Shown here piece after piece: positions 31,101 to 36,487 of a stretch of DNA of 36,487 nt; the stretch's first letter is position 1; each line of letters begins with the position of its first letter. The stretch spans positions 1 to 36,487 of the IMG/VR virus record IMGVR_UViG_3300044675_000797; one strand, 5' to 3'. The notes beneath the pieces are model-generated. The model saw only the letters and a list, made by a program, of their open reading frames with translations. It had not been told where the DNA came from and did no database searches. This DNA is from a virus. The position numbers and the translations under genes were made by a program.

Positions 31101-32906
31101 TCATTCCAATAGCAGATTGTTGTTCGAGATGTATTGCGTCATCAACCAATTAGTGCCGTCAGACACAAGTGTCGCAGAATCTCCAGAACTTGCCAAGAGA
31201 ATTGATGTGCCAGCAGCGCCACCAGTCAAAGGCACTACGTTACTAGATGCCGACACAAGCGCCTGTACTTGATAGTTCTGAAAGTACAAAACGCGCCCTG
31301 AATTGGTTGACGCTGTTGGCAAAGTCACTGTGCAAGTTGATCCTGACTTATTGTTGATTGACCAAATGTCAGTTGCCGCAACCGTAAAGTTAGCTGTTTG
31401 AGTAACTGGTGCTGACCCGCCGCCAGAACTTGTTGAGCTTAACGTGCCAGCAGCAAAAGACAAGCCCGAGCCAACGGTGACGTTGCTAAAGCCACCAGAG
31501 CCGTTGCCGTACAGGATCGACGTGCCGCTGGTGGCTGGCGCGTAGTCTGTACCTGACGTAGCGGCAGAAATTGCCGTTCCGTTGCCCTTGAGTAAACCAG
31601 TGATTGTGGTCGATAGCGTCAGCGCAGGCGTTGCCCCACCGCTTGACGTACCGGCAAGGCCATTGGCCGACACGACAGAGACAGCCGTGACATAAGTGCC
31701 TGCGGGCTGTTTGTTGTTAAACGTGTTCCAGTCTGTACTGGATAAATAACCATTGGTTGATGTTGTTGCCTGGGTGATGCTTAGTGTGCCAGCCGAATAG
31801 CCTAGCGGTGCGCTGATCGTAGCGGCGGCAAGCGCTGTGCCGTTGCCGTATATGATGCCCGAGATGCTGGTTGTTAGCGTCAGGGTAGGCGTAGCGCCGC
31901 CGCTTGATGTGCCTGCAAAGCCATTGCTTGAGGCAACTGCCACCGAGGTCACATAAGTGCCCGCAGGCTGCTTACTGTTAAACGTGTTCCAGTCGGTTGA
32001 CGTCAAGTAACCGTCTGTCGATGTATTAGCCGCTGCCATCGAAATGGCCGGTGTTAGACCGCCAGACGACACAACAGGCGCAGTGCCGGTAACCGAAGTA
32101 ACATAACTAAGCGATGGAATATCGCCCGACACCAAAGCCCTGAATGTGGGCGCTGCCGCCGCGCCGGTTGTGGGGCCAGCCAACACATAGTTGGCCGTTT
32201 GGTTATTCCAAGAACCAGTTAACGTGCCAGAACTCGTAACAGGTGAATTGGTGACTGTAAATTGTGAAGGTAGGGACAACCCTACGCTTGTGACTGTACC
32301 GACTGTTGGCGTTGTCCATGTAGGCGTTCCTGCGCCTGCCGAAGTTAAAACTTGACCGCTTGACCCTGCGGATGTAAACGCATAGGCCGAACCTGAGCCG
32401 TAAGCTATAGCGCCAGCCGTGGGTATTGCTGTGCTGTTTGTGCCACCATTGGCAACCACCAACGTGCCAGCCAAAGTAACTGTGCCAGTTGTTGCGGCTG
32501 CCGGTGTCAGACCAGTTGTGCCACCAGACCAACTCCGCACGCCTGTATTGGTGATTGTGACGTTGCCAGTTGTGCCGGACACTGAAATACCAGCGCCTGC
32601 AATGTTTGACAACACGCCAGTGTTGGCCACGGTAATTGTGCCCGAACCATTTGTAACCGATATGCCTGCGCCATATCCAAGTGTATTAAGGGTATACCCT
32701 GTACCATTGCCAATAAGCAATTCCCCGTTAGTGGGGATTTGGCTTAAACCAGTGCCGCCGCCGGTTACTGGAACAACACCCGTACCCGAGCCAACAACGG
32801 TGTACAAATTGTAAAAAAACATGTACCACTCACGCGAGATTTTTCCTGTACGCGCATCAATAAGATCGACGCGCGGCGCGGTGATTTGGGTAATGTTAGT
32901 TGCCAT
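31101..32906 (-). CDS. Tail fibre protein with GTG/GGTG repeats
   Basis: 601-aa fibre. The N-terminal 45 residues ('PRVDLIDARTGKISREWYMF' then 'FYNLYTVVG') look like a short virion-attachment segment, a phrase I know from many proteobacterial phages. The rest is Gly/Thr/Ser-rich repeat fibre with 'GGGTGLSQIPTNG', 'VVANGGTNSTAIPTAG' and two 'STDWNTF' blocks at 87-residue spacing. The C-terminus (about 500-601) is a compact beta domain. No S74 chaperone is present. It is coupled to the gp10-like gene by TAATG, suggesting attachment to the tail hub. Confidence 0.85.
   Translation of the reverse strand: MATNITQITAPRVDLIDARTGKISREWYMFFYNLYTVVGSGTGVVPVTGGGTGLSQIPTNGELLIGNGTGYTLNTLGYGAGISVTNGSGTITVANTGVLSNIAGAGISVSGTTGNVTITNTGVRSWSGGTTGLTPAAATTGTVTLAGTLVVANGGTNSTAIPTAGAIAYGSGSAYAFTSAGSSGQVLTSAGAGTPTWTTPTVGTVTSVGLSLPSQFTVTNSPVTSSGTLTGSWNNQTANYVLAGPTTGAAAAPTFRALVSGDIPSLSYVTSVTGTAPVVSSGGLTPAISMAAANTSTDGYLTSTDWNTFNSKQPAGTYVTSVAVASSNGFAGTSSGGATPTLTLTTSISGIIYGNGTALAAATISAPLGYSAGTLSITQATTSTNGYLSSTDWNTFNNKQPAGTYVTAVSVVSANGLAGTSSGGATPALTLSTTITGLLKGNGTAISAATSGTDYAPATSGTSILYGNGSGGFSNVTVGSGLSFAAGTLSSTSSGGGSAPVTQTANFTVAATDIWSINNKSGSTCTVTLPTASTNSGRVLYFQNYQVQALVSASSNVVPLTGGAAGTSILLASSGDSATLVSDGTNWLMTQYISNNNLLLE
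31615..31770 (-). repeat. Fibre-gene internal duplication, copy 1
   Basis: 156-bp segment similar to 31876-32031, offset exactly 261 bp (87 codons), so in frame. It encodes the 'STNGYLSSTDWNTFNNKQPA' type block and the following 'GTYVTAVSVVSANGLAGTSS'. Divergence at third positions shows the duplication is not recent. Confidence 0.75.
31876..32031 (-). repeat. Fibre-gene internal duplication, copy 2
   Basis: Partner of the segment at 31615-31770, encoding 'STDGYLTSTDWNTFNSKQPA' and 'GTYVTSVAVASSNGFAGTSS'. The two copies share a long identical stretch around the 'NTF' codons (aaacgtgttccagt on the plus strand). Confidence 0.75.
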
Positions 32907-34471
32907 TACGCGTTCGTAGGCGAAGCTATAAGCTCTGCGCCCATGATGTCAATTTTAATGGGATCAGTGCCTGAAATCTCATACACGCGGTCACGCAGCT
33001 TTAGTGTCATGCCCAAACGACGCCAGAACACTCGGCGGTAATATTGGCCAATCTTGCCCATGGATGACCAATGCTCACTTGACCATGTGTGACCGCCATC
33101 GTCTGACCAACGCAACATAACTTGCGGATCAGCGCCTTGGGTTGCAGTTGTCATTTGATCGGCAATTAAAAATTCATCATTTTCTGTAACCAAATAATTA
33201 CCAAGTTCAGTTTCAAGATAAATTATTTCAGGAAGGACAAACCCATTTAAACCCATGCCAGCTTCACACTCAAGTTGCAGGCTATGCTGGGCAGTACGCT
33301 TAAGAGTATTTGTCCCTTGGGGCAGGGCACGCCATGAGCGCAGCCACTTTTGAATTTGGCCATTGTCAGCGTAAACCTCAAGATCAAACGTGTAAATGTT
33401 GCCGTTTTGAAAATCGCCCACAATAATGTTGCCGCCAAAATTGCATTGACAATTACTGCGATGACGAATAAATGAACCATTCTCCCAGCCTGCACGCTCG
33501 TGCCAGGCTTGCGTAGCCACGTCGTAAACCCAAGTGGCGTTGGCCGATGGAAAAGTCAGCACGTAGAAGGAGTGGCCTTCTTGCTGATATGTGTAGGCTA
33601 GCGCGTCCGAGATGTTGCCGTACTGTGCGATAGCGTACTCAATGGCGTGTGTAGACACGCGCGCAGCGCCATAGCCATTAGCGCGATAAACAATGCCTTG
33701 ACCACGGGCGTCTGTGCCTAGCCAGAATAAAGTGTTGTCTAGTTTAGCAACAGAAAATGTGGCCACACAGCCAATTTCATTAAACGCGCCTTGAATGGGC
33801 GACAATGGGAAATTGGGCAACCCCGCGTTGTACCAAACTTCAGTCGAGTCAGTACCAAACACCCACAGTTGGCGGTGATCCACGTTGATGGCCACCACTC
33901 CGTCAGGCGATCCATCAGCGCTAGAGAAAGTTAAAGGGTCAAACACCAACGGATAAATGTATTCGCCGTTTGCTGGATTGATAGTGTCTACGCTCCAAAG
34001 ACGCTGGCTGTTAGGCTCATTAAAAATGAATTGCGTGTCCAGATAACCCACAGTCAAAGCGCCGGGGAAGTTATTATCCGTAATCTGATTAAACTCGCCT
34101 GTAGGTTCGTAATATGTGTAGCTGGGGCCGTTGCAGGCAAAGAACAGCACTGCGCCATTGTCGGCAATTGACACGGGGCCAGTCCCTGACACATTGCCAA
34201 TCTTGACTGGCGTGGCTGTCAGGCCAGTCAGTTTGTAGACCTCAGTACCTGATACAACATAGAAATCCGCGCCGTTGGTTTGATGTGCCCACAGCCCACG
34301 AATAGGGCCAGTGCCAACAGTTTGAAGGAAATTTAGACCGGGGGCACGGTTTAGGAAAGCCGGTTCTGTGCCACCTTCAGGAACAATCTCGGGAAAAAGA
34401 TTGACCATCCGAGCGTCTGCCGCATTGACAGACCGCGCCACGTAGGCCGAGCCAAGAATAGGCGTCTTCAT
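32906..34471 (-). CDS. Packaged-DNA stabilisation protein, P22 gp10-like
   Basis: 521-aa tail-hub protein that plugs the portal channel after packaging. The start 'MKTPILGSAYVARSVNAADA' with 'RMVNLFPEIVPEGG' and 'RAPGL' is the usual N-terminus of this family. Beta-propeller-like repeats follow ('GLWAHQTNGADFYVVSGTEV', 'GVVAINVDHRQLWVFGTDST', 'TFSVAKLDNTLFWLGTDARG', 'ATWVYDVATQAW'). The length is close to P22 gp10 (472 aa) plus a C-terminal extension with 'LRWSDDGGHTWSSEHW'. Overlaps by one base both the gp4-like gene upstream and the fibre gene downstream (TAATG). Confidence 0.88.
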   Translation of the reverse strand: MKTPILGSAYVARSVNAADARMVNLFPEIVPEGGTEPAFLNRAPGLNFLQTVGTGPIRGLWAHQTNGADFYVVSGTEVYKLTGLTATPVKIGNVSGTGPVSIADNGAVLFFACNGPSYTYYEPTGEFNQITDNNFPGALTVGYLDTQFIFNEPNSQRLWSVDTINPANGEYIYPLVFDPLTFSSADGSPDGVVAINVDHRQLWVFGTDSTEVWYNAGLPNFPLSPIQGAFNEIGCVATFSVAKLDNTLFWLGTDARGQGIVYRANGYGAARVSTHAIEYAIAQYGNISDALAYTYQQEGHSFYVLTFPSANATWVYDVATQAWHERAGWENGSFIRHRSNCQCNFGGNIIVGDFQNGNIYTFDLEVYADNGQIQKWLRSWRALPQGTNTLKRTAQHSLQLECEAGMGLNGFVLPEIIYLETELGNYLVTENDEFLIADQMTTATQGADPQVMLRWSDDGGHTWSSEHWSSMGKIGQYYRRVFWRRLGMTLKLRDRVYEISGTDPIKIDIMGAELIASPTNA

Positions 34472-35184
34472 TAGTAGTTACCGGCATAGATGTTGAAACG
34501 CTGGCGGTTTGCCACCAATGCGTAAGGCAGTGCCATCACATCATCAGGGTTGTTGATGCGCTTAAGATCGCGCTTAGAAGTCATGGCAACGCGTTGCACT
34601 TGGGGGCTTGGCTCAACACCAAACTCAGGGGCAAACTCCATGGCCAAGTTGTATGTAAACGCACGCAAATAGCCTGGTGGGTAATACAGCACTGTTGACA
34701 AGTCAGCAGGGCGGTTTAATTCTTCAACCGACACAAAGTGAAATTCCAAGTCCTGTGTAGGCCTTGGATAGACGTACATTTCAATATCAGGAAACGTCAT
34801 GTTGACCCACATCACTTGTGGGTAAGTAGATGTTACGGTCTTAACAGCAATACCGTTGTACTGCTGTTGATTGATAAACTTAATGCCATACGACACATTG
34901 TTAGGCGCTCTGAAGTATGTAGAGTCGTCAAGCAAAACGGGGCGAAGACCTACAAAGTCACCAGTTGGGCCAAGGGTTCGACTAATAAGACTTGCAGGCC
35001 ATGTAAAGATTTGATCTTGCGTGGAAAATACAGCCAGACGCTCTGTGTTCCAACTATCAATCATTTGATTTAACGCCATCAAGGCGTCTTGTGACGTAGC
35101 CGCAGAGGGCGTCTCACCTTCAGCAAGCACACCGAGAAGTCTAAGCGCCCGTTCGATTTGTTGGCCAGCGGTGTACGTTGTCAT
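34471..35184 (-). CDS. Tail accessory factor, P22 gp4-like
   Basis: 237-aa head-to-tail connector protein that binds the portal after packaging and extends the tube. Helical N-terminus 'AGQQIERALRLLGVLAEGET' and 'ALMALNQMIDSWNTERL', followed by the typical 'VFSTQDQIFTWPAS' and the C-terminal 'YPPGYLRAFTYNLAMEFAPE' and 'ALPYALVANRQRFNIYAG'. This pattern is the gp4 (P22_Tail-4) family in my judgement. P22 gp4 is 166 aa and also has weak lysozyme activity, which I cannot assess here. It precedes the gp10-like gene as in P22. Confidence 0.85.
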   Translation of the reverse strand: MTTYTAGQQIERALRLLGVLAEGETPSAATSQDALMALNQMIDSWNTERLAVFSTQDQIFTWPASLISRTLGPTGDFVGLRPVLLDDSTYFRAPNNVSYGIKFINQQQYNGIAVKTVTSTYPQVMWVNMTFPDIEMYVYPRPTQDLEFHFVSVEELNRPADLSTVLYYPPGYLRAFTYNLAMEFAPEFGVEPSPQVQRVAMTSKRDLKRINNPDDVMALPYALVANRQRFNIYAGNY

Positions 35185-35186
35185 GT

Positions 35187-35372
35187 TTAGACCTCTTCAG
35201 TAGTCACTTTTCTACGGCGCTTAACTTCCAGCACGTTCACGGGAGCCGCTTCAGGTTCAGAAGACGTGTCTGGATTGTAGCGTGTCCAGCCATTTTTTTC
35301 ATCAGCTTCTGCTTCTAAATCCATGGTCGCCACTTTAGCGCCATGAACAGGGTGAGAAAGGTAAATGATCAT
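35187..35372 (-). CDS. Small head-region protein with 'NGW' motif
   Basis: 61-aa protein MIIYLSHPVHGAKVATMDLE..., with 'HPVHG.KVA...EAEADEKNGWTRY'. Short proteins with 'HP.HG' and 'A...NGW' are common near phage head genes; role unknown. The start at 35372 keeps the conserved motif but has no Shine-Dalgarno. A stable hairpin ends 6 nt upstream (35378-35402), so translation may depend on coupling or on hairpin state. The C-terminus is basic (LEVKRRRKVTTEEV). Confidence 0.7.
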   Translation of the reverse strand: MIIYLSHPVHGAKVATMDLEAEADEKNGWTRYNPDTSSEPEAAPVNVLEVKRRRKVTTEEV

Positions 35373-35377
35373 ATTAA

Positions 35378-35402
35378 AAATGGGGGTGATTAGCCCCCAT
35401 TT
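35378..35402 (-). terminator. Hairpin between two late genes (third in series)
   Basis: On the minus strand AAATGGGGG, loop CTAATCA, CCCCCATTT: a perfect 9-bp stem followed by TTAATATG. It lies 4 nt after the stop of the 106-aa gene and directly before the 61-aa gene. It could be a leaky terminator in the late block. Confidence 0.65.
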
Positions 35403-35405
35403 AAT

Positions 35406-35726
35406 TTAAGACAACAAGCCAAGGGCCTGAAGTTTAGTTTCCAATTGTGCTACTCGGGCTTGCAAGTTTGCAACTACCGACAGCACTGAGTTACCCTCAT
35501 CTTTGGTAACAAAACCAAAGGGGGTTGTTTGAGTCAAGTCTTGAATTGCATAGTCCGGTGTACCGGGTGCAGTAGACGTGATTGTAGTTAAGGCAGCAGT
35601 GTTAGCCGCAGGCTTAGTTGTCGGAGTAGTACCAAAGAACCCCGCAGTGCCACCTGTTGCGCCCATAACAGCGCCGTCAAGGGCTGGATCGCTAAAAGCA
35701 ACGCCAACTGATTTTGTATTAGGCAT
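35406..35726 (-). CDS. Small structural protein (head-fibre/decoration type)
   Basis: 106-aa protein. I choose ATG 35726 (MPNTKSVGVAFSDPALDGAV) because AAAGGA lies 6 nt upstream. A longer frame to 35762 would start inside the upstream hairpin. The middle is Thr/Ala/Gly-rich, and the C-terminal helix has heptad spacing (VLSVVANLQARVAQLETKLQ), probably a trimeric coiled coil. The N-terminal 'NTK.[IV]GVA[YF].D' is shared with the protein encoded at 8594-9022. Likely a virion surface protein; unproven. Confidence 0.72.
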   Translation of the reverse strand: MPNTKSVGVAFSDPALDGAVMGATGGTAGFFGTTPTTKPAANTAALTTITSTAPGTPDYAIQDLTQTTPFGFVTKDEGNSVLSVVANLQARVAQLETKLQALGLLS

Positions 35727-35742
35727 AATTGTTCCTTTAAAA

Positions 35743-35762
35743 ATGAGGGCCGAAGCCCCCAT
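35743..35762 (-). terminator. UUCG-loop hairpin between late genes (second in series)
   Basis: On the minus strand ATGGGGGC, loop TTCG, GCCCTCAT: 8 bp with one G-U pair and a very stable UUCG loop, then a run of five T. It sits between the 135-aa gene and the 106-aa gene. Terminator-like, probably leaky because further late genes follow. Confidence 0.7.
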
Positions 35763-35768
35763 TTAGGT

Positions 35769-36176
35769 TTAGCCAAGGCGATACACAACGTAAGTACCGT
35801 CGCCGGTCTTACGGAAACGGAACAATTGGCTGGTTGTCACAGCAATAGCAACCAAAGCGTTGCCGCCATCGGTCACACCAGTGTTAACAGCCAAAGTCAC
35901 CGCGCCGGAGCTGGTGCCAATATTGACAATTGCCAAGTCAAAAGTGCTACCAACGATAGCGTTAGGAACTGCTGCGTCAATTGCTGTGCCCAAAGGCAGC
36001 GTATAAGTTGCAGCAGAAGTGGAGGGGTTAGCCACCAACATTTGATTGCAAATTTGTGCTGCCGTTAGGGTTGCTGTAGCCGTAGCTGTCTGAGGGGCGG
36101 CCATTGCGCCCATGATAGTTTCTTGACGGTTGCCTGCACCAACTTGGTAACCGCCTGCGCCATTAGGTAATGCCAT
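35769..36176 (-). CDS. Small structural protein after the coat gene (decoration candidate)
   Basis: 135-aa protein opening MALPNGAGGYQVGAGNRQET, then an Ala/Thr-rich beta protein ('AAPQTATATATLTAAQICNQ', 'STFDLAIVNIGTSSGAVTLA', 'LFRFRKTGDGTYVVYRLG'). The ribosome site AAGGAAATTATC is good. Being first after the coat gene, and flanked on both sides by hairpins, suggests it is made in bulk, like a capsid decoration protein. No family recognised with confidence. Confidence 0.72.
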   Translation of the reverse strand: MALPNGAGGYQVGAGNRQETIMGAMAAPQTATATATLTAAQICNQMLVANPSTSAATYTLPLGTAIDAAVPNAIVGSTFDLAIVNIGTSSGAVTLAVNTGVTDGGNALVAIAVTTSQLFRFRKTGDGTYVVYRLG

Positions 36177-36209
36177 GATAATTTCCTTAAAAAAATGTTA
36201 CAAAATGAA

Positions 36210-36223
36210 ACCCCCGAAGGGGT
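36210..36223 (-). terminator. UUCG-loop hairpin after the coat gene (first in series)
   Basis: On the minus strand ACCCC, loop TTCG, GGGGT: a 5-bp stem followed by a T-rich stretch with TTTTTTT at about 36196-36190. It lies 8 nt after the coat stop codon (36231). May end part of the transcripts after coat or protect the coat mRNA's 3' end. Confidence 0.65.
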
Positions 36224-36230
36224 ATTCAGA

Positions 36231-36487
36231 TTAGCCCCAGATGCGGCAAGCCATTTGTGGACGGATCGTATTGAAACCGTACAAAACGTCAATACGGCAA
36301 GGCATACGGTCATTGTTAATATCGTACTGACGCACGATACGCAAGGAAATGCCGTTATGGACTGCGCGGGCAGCCATGTCAACACCTTGGGGCAACAGCA
36401 AGTCAGCAGTTGCAAAGGTGATGGCGTCCTTGTGATAGACCAAGTTCTGAGCGTACTGAGTAGAAGCAGCGCCGACAAAGGTCACAG
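36231..36487 (-). CDS. Major capsid protein, C-terminal part (start lies across the circle junction)
   Basis: Last part of the P22-like coat gene. The segment reads ...GAASTQYAQNLVYHKDAITF and ends ...RIDVLYGFNTIRPQMACRIW plus Gly, with TAA at 36231. Bases 36361-36487 duplicate 1-127, so only 36231-36360 add new sequence to the part annotated at 1-1082. The joined protein is 403 aa. The C-terminal 'YHKDAI.FA..DL' and 'RI.VLYG....RP..ACRI' pattern is common in P22-type coats. It is followed by the first of three hairpins. Confidence 0.9.
   Translation of the reverse strand, partial: VTFVGAASTQYAQNLVYHKDAITFATADLLLPQGVDMAARAVHNGISLRIVRQYDINNDRMPCRIDVLYGFNTIRPQMACRIWG
36361..36487. repeat. Terminal direct repeat, right copy
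   Basis: Exact copy of bases 1-127. It should be removed once when the genome is closed. Confidence 0.95.

Noticed and set aside
1-36487. CRISPR array, tRNA or rRNA genes, insertion sequence, integrase, attachment site
   Set aside because: No regularly spaced long repeats, no cloverleaf-like segment noticed, and no transposase or recombinase motifs among the proteins. The octamer array is too short in unit and spacing to be CRISPR.

Overview
The window is a complete phage genome drawn as a linear contig. Bases 1-127 are repeated exactly at 36361-36487, so the molecule closes into a circle of 36,360 bp and the coat-protein gene runs across the cut. The virion genes match the P22-like podovirus plan: small and large terminase, P22-type portal, scaffold, P22-type coat, gp4-like tail accessory factor, gp10-like DNA-stabilisation protein, then fibre and ejection proteins. 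I see no integrase, repressor or tRNA gene, so a lytic phage is likely, but this rests on absence. The host cannot be read from the sequence. The gp10-linked fibre, the DUF5856/DUF6321-type small proteins and the moderate GC look like environmental phages of Gram-negative (perhaps freshwater beta-proteobacterial) hosts; that is inference.

The map has four transcription blocks. Block 1 (late, minus strand) starts with small terminase at 11374. It runs down through large terminase, small head-region proteins, a GroES-like co-chaperonin, portal, a tailspike/fibre cluster (5383-2284), scaffold and coat. It then crosses the circle junction and continues from 36487 down to the lysis genes at 24328. 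Block 2 (plus strand, 12112-14608) is a tightly overlapped cassette of small proteins, mostly of unknown function, several with cysteine clusters. Block 3 (minus strand, 20670-14655) is replication: a RecB/Cas4-like nuclease, a possible ssDNA-binding protein, a family A DNA polymerase with 3'-5' exonuclease, and a primase-helicase. Block 4 (plus strand, 20755-24362) has a VRR-NUC nuclease, a SNF2-type helicase, a glutaredoxin and small proteins.

Blocks 1 and 2 diverge from a non-coding region of about 740 bp (11375-12111). It carries an array of the octamer TTGGGTCA, largely at 9-bp period and in both orientations, an AT-rich tract and perfect palindromes. It is the best candidate for a replication origin and/or master operator. 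Blocks 3 and 4 diverge from an 84-bp gap with two overlapping sigma70-like promoters. Blocks 2 and 3 converge on a strong intrinsic terminator (14625-14653). Blocks 4 and 1 converge with a 35-bp overlap of coding ends and no visible terminator.

The most notable items are the octamer array; three GC hairpins (two with UUCG loops) after coat and the next two late genes; the phage GroES; the polymerase with leucine at the position of E. coli Pol I Phe762; the split tailspike layout; and the cysteine-rich small-gene cassette.
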